From: Streptomyces sp. WM6386
GTDB taxonomy: Bacteria; Actinomycetota; Actinomycetes; Streptomycetales; Streptomycetaceae
Length of the DNA: 64,000 bases
Assembly: GCF_000972385.1 (NCBI RefSeq)
Contig: NZ_JXTE01000022.1
Location: 1 to 64,000 of the forward strand
Direction: 5' to 3'
Part shown: piece after piece, positions 53,562-61,753 of the stretch
How the letters are laid out: each line of letters begins with the position of its first letter
How positions within the stretch are numbered: the stretch's first letter is position 1
Program-made: the position numbers and the translations under genes
Notes under the pieces: model-generated
What the model was told of the DNA's origin: nothing
The model's input: only the letters and a program-made list of their open reading frames with translations
Databases searched by the model: none

Positions 53562-54425
53562 TCACCCAGGCGCCACCGCCACCACCACCCCCCGCTCATC
53601 CGCCGGACTCACCGCTGCCTGCACCCGTACCGCCGCCGCCCGGGCCACCCGGCCCGCACGCGACGCCCCGGCCAGCAGCACCGGCTGGAGCTGCTCAAGG
53701 CCCGTCACGAGCAGCTCCTCCCCGGCGATCAGCACCGGACGGGCCGCCTTCGTGGTCGCCGCCGCCGCTTCCGTGAGGTCGGCGAGGGGCTGGAGGGAGG
53801 CGCGGACCACGCCCGCGCCCGCGGCGGCCGCACGTTCCGCCAGGGCGAGCTGGAGCGGCATCAGCGGGGCCAGCGCCGCCGTCAACGCGTCGGCGATACG
53901 GCGGAGTTCGGGGGAGGAGTCGCGGAGGATCTCCGCCGCCGTACGGATCACCGGGGTCAACGCGAGCAGGGTGCCCGCCGCCAGTCCGGCCGCCGCGGGC
54001 AGCAGCGGGGACATCGCCTCCACCAGGTCGCCCAGCGCGGTCGCGAACTCCTCCACCGCCGGCTCCACCGCGTCCAGCACCGGCAGCAGGCTGTCGCCCA
54101 GCGCCGTCAGCAGGGCCTGGGCCGGTTCGCTGACCGGGTGGACGGCCAGCGGAGCGCCGCTCGTGCCGAGCCGGGTCAGCGTGTCCACGATCCGGTAGAA
54201 GGCCTCCTGCGCCTGCGGCGACGCGCTCGCCTCCGCCAGCCCCGCCGTCGTCTCGCGCAGGACCCGCAGTACCTCCTGCCCCGAACCGTCCCTGGGGTCG
54301 AAGGTGTTGATCGCGATCTTCGTGATGTTCCCGGCCGTGTCGAGGAGTTGGCCGGTGATGTCGCTGGTGCTGCGCGCCATGCGCAGTACGTCTTCCCTGC
54401 TGGGAAGGGGAGGGATCGGTGCCAT
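53562..54425 (-). CDS. Ala-rich helical protein, function unknown
   Basis: 287 residues, predicted almost all-helical with Ala, Leu, Val and scattered Pro and charged residues. Two weak repeated patterns (LxxLxPVLxAVEP and PLLPAAAGLAAGTLLALTPV) suggest helical bundle or membrane-surface binding, but no clear transmembrane helix or signal. N-terminus MAPIPPLPSREDVLRMARSTSDITGQLLDTAGN resembles apolipoprotein- or phasin-like proteins only in composition. I do not recognise a family. GTG/ATG 54425; no downstream gene coupled. Confidence 0.7.
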   Translation of the reverse strand: MAPIPPLPSREDVLRMARSTSDITGQLLDTAGNITKIAINTFDPRDGSGQEVLRVLRETTAGLAEASASPQAQEAFYRIVDTLTRLGTSGAPLAVHPVSEPAQALLTALGDSLLPVLDAVEPAVEEFATALGDLVEAMSPLLPAAAGLAAGTLLALTPVIRTAAEILRDSSPELRRIADALTAALAPLMPLQLALAERAAAAGAGVVRASLQPLADLTEAAAATTKAARPVLIAGEELLVTGLEQLQPVLLAGASRAGRVARAAAVRVQAAVSPADERGVVVAVAPG

Positions 54426-54553
54426 GAGGAGCTCGCCGCCTTCCTGGTGGGTCCGCCTGCCAAGCCGCCGTCGCCGGGTGTCCCGAGCTCAGCATGCCCC
54501 GTCCGGACCCCTCGGGATGCGCCATCCGGGGCATCCGTGACACGAACTCCCTC

Positions 54554-54582
54554 TTGTTCCGGTTGAGTCGAACAGGTACATG
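54554..54582 (+). promoter_or_regulatory. Candidate promoter of the M14 carboxypeptidase gene
   Basis: TTGTTC (54554-54559) and TACATG (54577-54582), 17-bp spacer, 43 bp before the GTG start. Consensus-like but untested; the rest of the 54426-54625 gap contains nothing else recognised. Confidence 0.4.
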
Positions 54583-54625
54583 TCGCCGTACCGATCTCAG
54601 GAAGCTCCCGGAGGAGGTACGACGC

Positions 54626-57169
54626 GTGCGCACCACGAGAACCGCACCCGCGAGACCCGTACTGATCGCCGCCCTCGCCCTCACCACGGCAGGCTCACTG
54701 CTGCTCACCCCGCATACGGCCGGCGCGGAACCCGCGCCGCCCGTCACCCGGGACGAGGCACCGCTCGACCAGCGGGCCGCACAGGCCCCCGCGAGCGCCG
54801 CCAGGAGAGCCCTCGCCGACGAACAGACGGCCGGTGGCGCGATCCGCGGCTACCCCCGCGAGCAGATCCTCTCCGCCGACCCGGAGAACCCCGCCGACAA
54901 GTCCATCAAGCTCGGCCTCACCCCGTACCACGCGATCGCCCCGAAGCTGAACGCCGTCCAGACCCTCGGCGACCGCGTCAGCGTCGAGGTCGCCGGACGG
55001 TCGGCCGGCGGACACCGGCTCTACCTCGTGACCGTCACCGCACCCGAGACGGTCCGCCAGGCCCGCGCCCAGGAACGGATGCGCGACCTCATCGAGAACT
55101 CCCCGGCCCAGGCCGCCAAGTCGCCCGAGATCAAGGCCGGTTACAAGGCGCCCGTCTTCTTCAACAACAACATCCACGGCAACGAGTGGGAGGGCACCGA
55201 CGCCTCCCTGAAGCTCATCGAGCAGCTCGCCACCGCCACGGACACCAGGACCCGGGACCTGCTCGCCCACTCCCGGCTCTACTTCAACATCACCGCCAAC
55301 CCGGACGGCCGTATCGCCGGCACCCGCGCCAACGCCAACGGCTTCGACATGAACCGGGACTTCGTCACCGCCTCGCAGCCCGAGGTGCGGGCGATGCGGC
55401 AGATCGAGATCGACAAGCAGCCCGCCGTCATGCTCGACCTGCACGGCTACGTCAACGGCACCCTCATCGAGCCCACCACTCCCCCGCACGGCGAGAACTA
55501 CGAGTACGACCTCTTCCTGAAGAACACCTACGCCAACGCCCTCGGCATGGAGACCGCCGTCAACGGCCTCGGCTACACGCCCGCGAAGGACGGGGTGCAG
55601 CCCGCGCAGATCCCCTTCCGGGACCAGGAGGAGGGCTGGGACGACTGGCCGCCGATCTTCACCCCGCAGTACGCGGCGTTCCACGGCACGGTCGCCGCGC
55701 ACACGGTCGAGATCCCGTTGCAGGTGAACAACGCGGCCTACGACAACCTGCCGGTGGCGGAGCTGCGGCGCCGGTCGGCCGTCAACGTGGACGTCGCCGG
55801 TGCCGCCATCCGCGCCACGCTCGACTTCGTCCGGGCCAACCGCACCGCGCTGGTGAACGACCAGATCGAGGTCTTCCGCCGCGGAGCGACGGGCGCCGCG
55901 CAGATCCCCGTCTCCTTGGAGACGGTCCCCGGGGTCCCCGGCATCGGCCCCGAGGACGTCTACACGACCGTCTTCCCGCGCGCCTACGTCCTGCCCGGCG
56001 GCCCGAAGGCCACCGCCACCGCCCGCCTGGTCGACCACCTCCTCGCCAACGACGTCCGCGTCACCCGCGCGAGCCACGCCTTCCGGCTCGGCGGAAAGGC
56101 GTATGCGAAGGGCTCGTACGTCGTCGACATGCACCAGCCCAAGCGGGGTCTCGCCAATGTGCTGCTCGCCGACGGACGGGACATCAGCGACAAGGTGTCG
56201 GTGATGTACGACATCTCGGGCTGGAGCCTGGGCCGGCTGTGGGGCGCCACGGTGGAGCCGGTGCCGGCCGGAACCCTCAAGGGCCTGCCGCTGCGGTCGA
56301 TCGGCGAGGCCACGGCCGTCGGGCACGTCGCCCCGCGCGGCGCCCTGCGGCTGCGCCTGGACGACCCGCAGGCGATCTCCGCCGTCAACTCCCTTCTCCA
56401 GCAAGGCATTCCGGTACGGCGGACAGCCGACGGCACCAGCGCGATCGTCCCGGCGTCGGCGCGGCAGAAGGCGGCCGAACTGGCCCGGACGTACGACGTG
56501 GCCTTCGACGCGACCACCCTCACCGGCACCCAGGCACTGCGCCGCACCCGGGTCGCCGCCGCCGTGACCCCCGGCGAGCTCTTCGCGCTGCGCGAGATGA
56601 ACTTCGAGGTCACCCCGGTCTCGACGGCCGTCGCCAACGCGGGCTTCGACTGGTCGTCGGCGGACGTCCTGTTCGTGTCCACGGGGCTGGAGTACGGCGC
56701 TCTCACGACGTCCGCCCGCACGGCCCTGGACGCCTTCCTCGACGCCGGTCACGGTCTCGTCGGGCGCGGGGTCATCGGAGCCGGACTCGCCACCGCCACC
56801 GGCCTGCTGGCCGCGAAGCCGGTCGAGGGCAACGGGGACGCCAACGGTGTGGTGCGGGTGGTGAACTCGGGGCCGGTGACCGCCGGCGCTCCCGGACACG
56901 GTTTCGTGTACGCGCCCGTCTGGTTCACGGACCTCGGCCCGCAGGTCCGCGTGGAGCAGTCGTACGCCACCGGAAACCCCCTTGTCTCCGGGCACTGGCG
57001 CCCGTCGGCGGACGGCAGCGGCGGACCCCTGGCCGCAGCCGGACAGCCCTCGGTCGTCAGCGGTCCGCAGTCGGTCCTCTTCGGCACCGAACCCCTCTTC
57101 CGGGATCATCCGAAGGGGGAATTCCCGCAGGTCGCAGGGGCGTTGTTCAGCATGGCCAGCGCCGGCTAG
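54626..57169 (+). CDS. Secreted M14 zinc carboxypeptidase with long C-terminal domain
   Basis: 847 residues from GTG 54626 with AGGAGG 8 nt upstream. Sec signal to residue ~34. The M14 domain has HGNEWEG (His184, Glu187), NITANPDGRIAGTRANANGFDMNRD (substrate Asn and Arg), LDLHGYVNG (His273) and the catalytic Glu in AAHTVEIPL. It removes C-terminal residues from peptides outside the cell. The C-terminal ~450 residues have no clear known domain; they include repeated VRRTADGTSAIVPAS and VSTAVANAGFDWSSAD-like stretches. Longer than typical 420-450-residue M14 enzymes. Confidence 0.92.
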   Translation: MRTTRTAPARPVLIAALALTTAGSLLLTPHTAGAEPAPPVTRDEAPLDQRAAQAPASAARRALADEQTAGGAIRGYPREQILSADPENPADKSIKLGLTPYHAIAPKLNAVQTLGDRVSVEVAGRSAGGHRLYLVTVTAPETVRQARAQERMRDLIENSPAQAAKSPEIKAGYKAPVFFNNNIHGNEWEGTDASLKLIEQLATATDTRTRDLLAHSRLYFNITANPDGRIAGTRANANGFDMNRDFVTASQPEVRAMRQIEIDKQPAVMLDLHGYVNGTLIEPTTPPHGENYEYDLFLKNTYANALGMETAVNGLGYTPAKDGVQPAQIPFRDQEEGWDDWPPIFTPQYAAFHGTVAAHTVEIPLQVNNAAYDNLPVAELRRRSAVNVDVAGAAIRATLDFVRANRTALVNDQIEVFRRGATGAAQIPVSLETVPGVPGIGPEDVYTTVFPRAYVLPGGPKATATARLVDHLLANDVRVTRASHAFRLGGKAYAKGSYVVDMHQPKRGLANVLLADGRDISDKVSVMYDISGWSLGRLWGATVEPVPAGTLKGLPLRSIGEATAVGHVAPRGALRLRLDDPQAISAVNSLLQQGIPVRRTADGTSAIVPASARQKAAELARTYDVAFDATTLTGTQALRRTRVAAAVTPGELFALREMNFEVTPVSTAVANAGFDWSSADVLFVSTGLEYGALTTSARTALDAFLDAGHGLVGRGVIGAGLATATGLLAAKPVEGNGDANGVVRVVNSGPVTAGAPGHGFVYAPVWFTDLGPQVRVEQSYATGNPLVSGHWRPSADGSGGPLAAAGQPSVVSGPQSVLFGTEPLFRDHPKGEFPQVAGALFSMASAG

Positions 57170-57195
57170 CGGTGTAGATCAGTCAAGGAGAGCGG

Positions 57196-58353
57196 ATGAC
57201 ACAGGAGATACACGGCACCGTCGCCGACGGCTTCGAGGCGGTGCGCGAGGAGTTCGCCGCGTTCGTTTCCGGTGAACGCCCCGACTACGAGGGCCAGTTG
57301 TGCGCGTACGTCCACGGCCGCAGGGTCGTGGACCTGTGGACGGGCGACGACAACGACGCCGACTCCCTCCACGCCGTGTTCTCGTCGACGAAGGGTGCCG
57401 CGCATCTCGTGGCCGCTCTCCTCGTCCAGGACGGCACGCTCGAACTGGACCGCAAGGTGACGTACTACTGGCCGGAGTTCGCGGCCGAGGGCAAGGGCGC
57501 GCTGACCCTGCGCGAGCTGATCACGCACCGGGCCGGGCTGGTCGGTCTCGACGCCGGGTTCACCCGGGACGAGCTGGCCGACGACCGGGCGATCGCCGAA
57601 CGCCTCGCCGACCAACGGCCGTTCTGGCGCCCGGGCACGGCCTTCGGCTACCACGCCCTGGTGATCGGCGCGCTCACCGGCGAGGTCGTACGCCGGGCGA
57701 CGGGCCGTACGATCCAGGAACTGTGGGAGGAGCGGATCCGGGCTCCGTACGGCCTGGACTTCCACCTGGGCCTGCCCGCGGCCCTGGAACCGCGGTACCG
57801 CTCCGCGCAGCCGATGATCCCCACCCCCACCCAGCAGGCCCTGATCGACACCGCGCCCTCCGGTCCGCACACCCTGGCGTCGATCGCGTTCAACATGCAT
57901 GTGCCGGACCCGGGCGACCTGGTGGGGCACATCAACTCCCGTACCGTGCGCGCCAAGGGCCCGGCGTCGGCGGGCGGGGTGGCGGCCGCGCGCGGGCTCG
58001 CCGGGATGTACGCGGCAGCGATCAGCGAGATGGGCGACCGGCCGCCGCTGCTGAAGCCGGACACGATCGCCGAGGTCGGCCAGATCCACTCCAGCGGCTA
58101 TGACCTGGTGGCCCGTGAGCACCGCTCCTACGGTCTGGGCTTCCAGGCGATCGCCGACAGCCGTCACCCGTTCCTGGGCGCCGGCACCTTCGGGCACAGC
58201 GGCGCGGGCGGCTCCCAGACCTTCGCCGACCCGTGGAGCGGCCTCGCCTACGGCTACACCCGGCGCCGGCTCGCCTTCCCGGGCGGGGCGGCACCGGAGA
58301 ACGACCGGCTGGTGAAGGCGGTGCACGGCGCGGCGCTGGCCTCGGCCGTGTGA
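57196..58353 (+). CDS. Serine hydrolase (EstB/class C beta-lactamase-like)
   Basis: 385 residues, cytoplasmic. SSTK (Ser63, Lys66), Tyr of the YxN-like YHALVIGAL, and a late FGHSGAGGS. It acts as an esterase or beta-lactamase-like hydrolase; in Streptomyces many paralogs exist. Starts 27 nt after the M14 gene; AAGGAGAGCGG lies upstream of ATG 57196, so the two may be one transcript. Convergent with Ohr, with a terminator between. Confidence 0.9.
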   Translation: MTQEIHGTVADGFEAVREEFAAFVSGERPDYEGQLCAYVHGRRVVDLWTGDDNDADSLHAVFSSTKGAAHLVAALLVQDGTLELDRKVTYYWPEFAAEGKGALTLRELITHRAGLVGLDAGFTRDELADDRAIAERLADQRPFWRPGTAFGYHALVIGALTGEVVRRATGRTIQELWEERIRAPYGLDFHLGLPAALEPRYRSAQPMIPTPTQQALIDTAPSGPHTLASIAFNMHVPDPGDLVGHINSRTVRAKGPASAGGVAAARGLAGMYAAAISEMGDRPPLLKPDTIAEVGQIHSSGYDLVAREHRSYGLGFQAIADSRHPFLGAGTFGHSGAGGSQTFADPWSGLAYGYTRRRLAFPGGAAPENDRLVKAVHGAALASAV

Positions 58354-58383
58354 GGCGGGCGGAGACCGACAGGACACAGGCGA

Positions 58384-58414
58384 AGGCCGCACCCCACGTC
58401 CAGGGGTGCGGCCT
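58384..58414. terminator. Terminator between convergent serine hydrolase and Ohr genes
   Basis: Perfect 12-bp stem (aggccgcacccc) with loop ACGTCCA; serves both strands. Confidence 0.85.
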
Positions 58415-58435
58415 CCGTCGTAGGCAACGAACGGG

Positions 58436-58855
58436 TCAGACCAGCGTCACGCTGATGTTGCCGCGGGTCGCCTTCGAGTACGGGCAGACCTGGTGGGCCT
58501 TCTCGAGGAGGTCCCTGGCGGTCTCGGCGTCGACGTTCGGGATCCGGGCCGAGATCTCGACGATGATCCCGAAGCCGTCGTCGTTCCTGCCGATGCCGAC
58601 CTTCGCGGTGACCGTCGAGCCGGAGATGTCGGCCTTCTCCAGACGGGCGACGACGCCGAGGGCGCCCTGGAAGCAGGCGCTGTAACCGGCGGCGAACAGC
58701 TGCTCCGGGTTGGTGCCCTCGCCGCTGCCGCCCATCTCCTTGGGCGGGTTCACGACGACGTCGAGCCTGCCGTCCTCGGTGGCCACCCGGCCGTCGCGAC
58801 CGTTCTCGGCGGTGGCGACGGCGGTGTAGAGGACGTCGGTCTGCTGGATGGTCAT
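58436..58855 (-). CDS. ohr: Organic hydroperoxide resistance protein
   Basis: 139 residues, exact Ohr length. Catalytic Cys61 (GYSACFQGA) and Cys124 (VCPYSKAT) with the conserved Arg and Glu of VVNPPKEMGG...; TNPEQLFAAGYSACF is diagnostic. It reduces organic hydroperoxides with a dithiol (lipoyl) donor, so it complements AhpE at 23490. AGGAGGAA upstream of ATG 58855. The MarR gene at 60039 is 1.2 kb away and is not clearly OhrR. Confidence 0.95.
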   Translation of the reverse strand: MTIQQTDVLYTAVATAENGRDGRVATEDGRLDVVVNPPKEMGGSGEGTNPEQLFAAGYSACFQGALGVVARLEKADISGSTVTAKVGIGRNDDGFGIIVEISARIPNVDAETARDLLEKAHQVCPYSKATRGNISVTLV

Positions 58856-58950
58856 GCGGTGTCTTCCTCCTAGGTCCGCCGCGCTCGCGCCCACGATCGA
58901 CGACGGGTTTCGGAAAGAAGTTACCGCATGCCGGAAACCGGCAGAAGATG

Positions 58951-59949
58951 TCAGACCTTGACGATCATCTTCCCGGTGTTGTCGCCGCGCAGGACGCCGA
59001 GGAAGGCCTCCAGGTTGTTCTCGATGCCCTCGACGACGGTCTCGCGGTACTTCAGCGCGCCCGCGGCGACCCAGGGGCCGACCTCCTGGACGAACTGGGG
59101 CTGGAGGTCGTAGTGGTCGCTGACCAGGAAGCCCTCGATGCGGCCGCGGGTGGCGATGAGGCGGGCGAGGTTCTTCGGGCCGGGGGCGGGCTCGGTGCTG
59201 TTGTAGATGGAGATCATGCCGCAGACGGCGATGCGACCGCCCTGGTTGAGGGAGCCGATGGCGGCCTCCAGGTGGTCACCGCCGACGTTGTCGAAGTAGA
59301 CGTCGACGCCGTCGGGGGCGGCGGCGCGCAGCTGCTCGCTGACCGAGCCGTTCTTGTAGTTGAAGGCGGCGTCGAAGCCGTACTCCTCGACGAGGAGCTT
59401 GACCTTGTCGTCGGAGCCGGCCGAGCCGATGACCCGCGAGGCGCCCTTGAGCTTGGCGATCTGACCCACCTGGCTGCCGACGGCACCGGCCGCGCCGGAC
59501 ACGAAGACGCTGTCGCCCTCCTTGAAGACGGCGGTGCGCAGGAGGCCGGCGTAGGCGGTGAGGCCGGTCATGCCGAGGACGCCGAGGTACGCCGACAGGG
59601 GCGCGGCCTCGGGGTCGACCTTCACGGCCTGCGCGGCGTCGAACGTGGCGTACTCGCGCCAGCCGCCGAAGTGCAGGACGTGGTCGCCGACGGCCACGCC
59701 CTCCGCCTCGGACGCGATGACCTCGCCGACCGCGCCGCCCTGCATCGCCTTGCCGAGCTCGAAGGGGGCGGTGTAGGACTTCGCGTCGCTCATGCGGCCG
59801 CGCATGTACGGGTCGACGGACAGGTACTTGTTCCGTACGAGGACCTGTCCCTCGGTGGGCTGCCGGATCTCCGTCTCGACCAGGGCGAAGTCCTCGGGCT
59901 TGGGCCAGCCGACGGGGCGGGAGAGGAGGTGCCACTCGCGGTTGATCAT
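58951..59949 (-). CDS. NADP-dependent medium-chain oxidoreductase (curcumin/LTB4 reductase family)
   Basis: 332 residues. MDR fold without structural zinc: VDPYMRGRMSD, VFVSGAAGAVGSQVGQIAKL (cofactor loop), GVDVYFDNVGGDHLEAAIG, and IYNSTEP. It reduces C=C bonds of alpha,beta-unsaturated ketones or aldehydes with NADPH. Upstream lies a promoter with operator-like repeats and a divergent MarR gene, probably its regulator. ATG 59949 preferred over 59991. Confidence 0.92.
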   Translation of the reverse strand: MINREWHLLSRPVGWPKPEDFALVETEIRQPTEGQVLVRNKYLSVDPYMRGRMSDAKSYTAPFELGKAMQGGAVGEVIASEAEGVAVGDHVLHFGGWREYATFDAAQAVKVDPEAAPLSAYLGVLGMTGLTAYAGLLRTAVFKEGDSVFVSGAAGAVGSQVGQIAKLKGASRVIGSAGSDDKVKLLVEEYGFDAAFNYKNGSVSEQLRAAAPDGVDVYFDNVGGDHLEAAIGSLNQGGRIAVCGMISIYNSTEPAPGPKNLARLIATRGRIEGFLVSDHYDLQPQFVQEVGPWVAAGALKYRETVVEGIENNLEAFLGVLRGDNTGKMIVKV

Positions 59950-59958
59950 GACGGAACC

Positions 59959-60032
59959 TTTCAGATTTACTTCAGTACCTGAAACAACCATGCCCCTGAA
60001 TATTTCATGTTGTCAAGTAATGGGGGTACGCT
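59959..60032. promoter_or_regulatory. Divergent promoter and operator region, oxidoreductase and MarR
   Basis: Minus strand: TTGACA (60016-60011), 18-bp spacer, CATGGT (59992-59987). An inverted repeat TTTCAG-N14-CTGAAA (59959-59984) lies over and just past its predicted start, a likely MarR site. Plus strand: TACGCT (60027-60032), six bases before the MarR ATG. Confidence 0.5.
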
Positions 60033-60038
60033 TGTGCC

Positions 60039-60476
60039 ATGGCCACACCACAGAAGACCGCTCGTCCCGATGTACTGACCCTTGAGGTCATCGAGCTGAT
60101 CGGGGACGTCGTGGCCCGTTTCCACGCGGATTTCGAGGATGCGGCGGCGGAGTACGCGCTGACCGGGGCGCAGGCTCGGCTGTTGAGTCTGCTGTCCCTT
60201 GAGCCGCTGCCCATGCGGAAGCTGGCGCACAAGTTGCGGTGCGAGCCGTCCAATGTCACCGGGATCGTGGATCGGCTGGAGTCGCGGGGGCTGGTGGAGC
60301 GGCGGCCGGATCCTGCGGATCGGCGGGTGAAGCTGGCGGCGGTGACGGACGAAGGGCGGGCGGTGGCTCGTAGCCTTCGGGAGTCGTTGCGGTTCGCTCG
60401 GGAGCCGTTGGCGGGGCTGTCCGATGCGGAGCGGACGGTTTTCCGGGATCTGCTGCGGCGGATGCTGGGGGTTTGA
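60039..60476 (+). CDS. MarR family transcriptional regulator
   Basis: 145 residues. Winged helix: LTGAQARLLSLLSLEPLPMRKLAHKLRCEPSNVTGIVDRLESRGLVERRPDPADRR. A Cys (CEP) sits in the recognition helix. It probably represses the divergent oxidoreductase and itself. TACGCT six bases before ATG (leaderless). Downstream is repeat copy 3 of family 1. Confidence 0.93.
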   Translation: MATPQKTARPDVLTLEVIELIGDVVARFHADFEDAAAEYALTGAQARLLSLLSLEPLPMRKLAHKLRCEPSNVTGIVDRLESRGLVERRPDPADRRVKLAAVTDEGRAVARSLRESLRFAREPLAGLSDAERTVFRDLLRRMLGV

Positions 60477-60500
60477 GGCGGGGTGCGCGGCGGGCTTTTC

Positions 60501-60647
60501 TCGCCCCCGCCGCCCCTACCCGTCCCATCCTCCAGGGGCTGCCGCCCCTTCGACCCCGCCTCCAGGGGGCTCCGCCCCCTGGACCCCCGTCGGCCCGAAG
60601 GGCCTCGTCCTCAAACGCCCCCAGAGGGGGTACCCCCGGACGGGCTG
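60501..60647. repeat. Intergenic repeat family 1, copy 3 (inverted to copy 1)
   Basis: Nearly identical in reverse complement to 389-529 over ~140 bp (tcgcccccgccgcccctacc, ccaggggctgccgccccttcga, ggcccgaagggcc, cccccagagggggtaccccc). Between convergent MarR and zinc-ribbon genes. The ORF lines here are artefacts. Confidence 0.9.
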
Positions 60648-60698
60648 AAATACCTGGGGACGGCAGGCCCTTGTCGTCGGACGCCGGGCGGGCTGAAC

Positions 60699-61586
60699 CT
60701 AGGTGCACCACCACAGGAAGCGATCGCAGGTTTCCGTCGGTGACGGGGCCGCTGTGGGTTGCGATGTTGTCGGGTCCGATGTGGGAGTCGCGGAGGACGT
60801 CGGGGTCGTTGCCGCCGGGGCGGATGTGGTGAGGCTCGGGGGTGAGGCCGAGGTGGACTGGGCGTCCTTGTCGGGGTCTTTGTCGTCCTTGGACTCCGAG
60901 GCCGACGGGGAGGTCGAGGCGTCCGGGGATCCGGAGGCCGAAGGGACGGTTCCGTTCTCGTCGGTCAGCGGCTCGGCCGTCTTGCTCGCCTCCGCCTCGG
61001 CCGCGCCCTCCGCCGATTCACCCCCCGCCGCGGCAGGCGTCGACGACGAGCCGGGAGCGTCCATGCCGAGCTCCGCCAGGCTCAGACCACCGGCGGCGAG
61101 TATGAAGCCCGCCGCGATCAGCAGGGTCCGCCGGCGCCGACGCCGATGCGCCGCCGCTTTGCGGTCACGGCGACTCGCGCCACCGGCCCCGCCGGCTCCA
61201 CCTTCATCGTCGTCGTCCTCGAACTCGTCGGAGTCGTCGTAGCCCTCGGGCTCCTCATCGACTTCGGCAGGCCTGCCGCCCCGTCCCCGGCCCCGCGCAC
61301 GTCTTCGCGCCGCCCGACCACCACCCGCGGGCACTCCCACGACCTCGGTCCGGTCGAGGCTCTGCGCACTCTCGGCGCTCTCCGCGGCACCGCCGCCCTC
61401 GGACCCGTCGCCGTACGCCGCACCCGCGTACCCACCGTCGGCCCCGTACGCCTGATAGGCGTCGCCGCCTGCACCCGCCTGCTGCGGCTGGGCCGCGTAC
61501 GCGTGGAGTTGTTGAGCTGGGGTGCCGCAGCCCGGGCAGGCGAGGGCTCCGTTGAGGTGCCTGCGGCACGGGAGGCAGTAGTCCAT
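60699..61586 (-). CDS. SCO2400-family zinc-ribbon membrane protein
   Basis: 295 residues. N-terminal zinc ribbon CLPC...CPGC (residues 4-20), a Gln/Ala/Gly/Tyr-rich stretch, an acidic patch (DSDEFEDDDDE), basic RRRRRR, one membrane helix (residues 154-171) and a Ser/Thr/Pro/Asp-rich extracellular tail ending CDRFLWWCT, which is the mark of the SCO2400 family as I recall it. Function unknown; a sensor that links a cytosolic zinc ribbon to an exposed tail is plausible. Confidence 0.9.
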   Translation of the reverse strand: MDYCLPCRRHLNGALACPGCGTPAQQLHAYAAQPQQAGAGGDAYQAYGADGGYAGAAYGDGSEGGGAAESAESAQSLDRTEVVGVPAGGGRAARRRARGRGRGGRPAEVDEEPEGYDDSDEFEDDDDEGGAGGAGGASRRDRKAAAHRRRRRRTLLIAAGFILAAGGLSLAELGMDAPGSSSTPAAAGGESAEGAAEAEASKTAEPLTDENGTVPSASGSPDASTSPSASESKDDKDPDKDAQSTSASPPSLTTSAPAATTPTSSATPTSDPTTSQPTAAPSPTETCDRFLWWCT

Positions 61587-61753
61587 GACGCGGGAAGGTT
61601 AAGTTCCGAACCGGCGGCGTTCCTAGAGGCAGCTGTGAAGGTTGTGTGGGGAACCGGCCGTTCCGGCGCGGCGAGTTGAGGATGTTCTGCCCTCATCACA
61701 CCTCATCGCATCGAAAGCGACATCGGACCGCAGCGGGCCGGTTCCCCCTCCGC

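Noticed and set aside
52076..53599. 507-aa ORF giving an Arg/Gly-rich leader to LysE
   Set aside because: The leader is antisense-frame noise in the EI24 gene; TTG 52690 starts the first membrane helix and overlaps the EI24 stop.
54580..57177. Very long alternative frames over the M14 gene (865 aa plus, 804 aa minus)
   Set aside because: Arg/Pro- or Gly-rich low-complexity translations caused by high GC; no motifs, while the 54626 frame has a signal peptide and all M14 residues.
60256..60714. 152-aa minus ORF across the MarR gene and repeat
   Set aside because: Pro/Gly-rich translation of a repeat; the same DNA gives unrelated frames in other copies.
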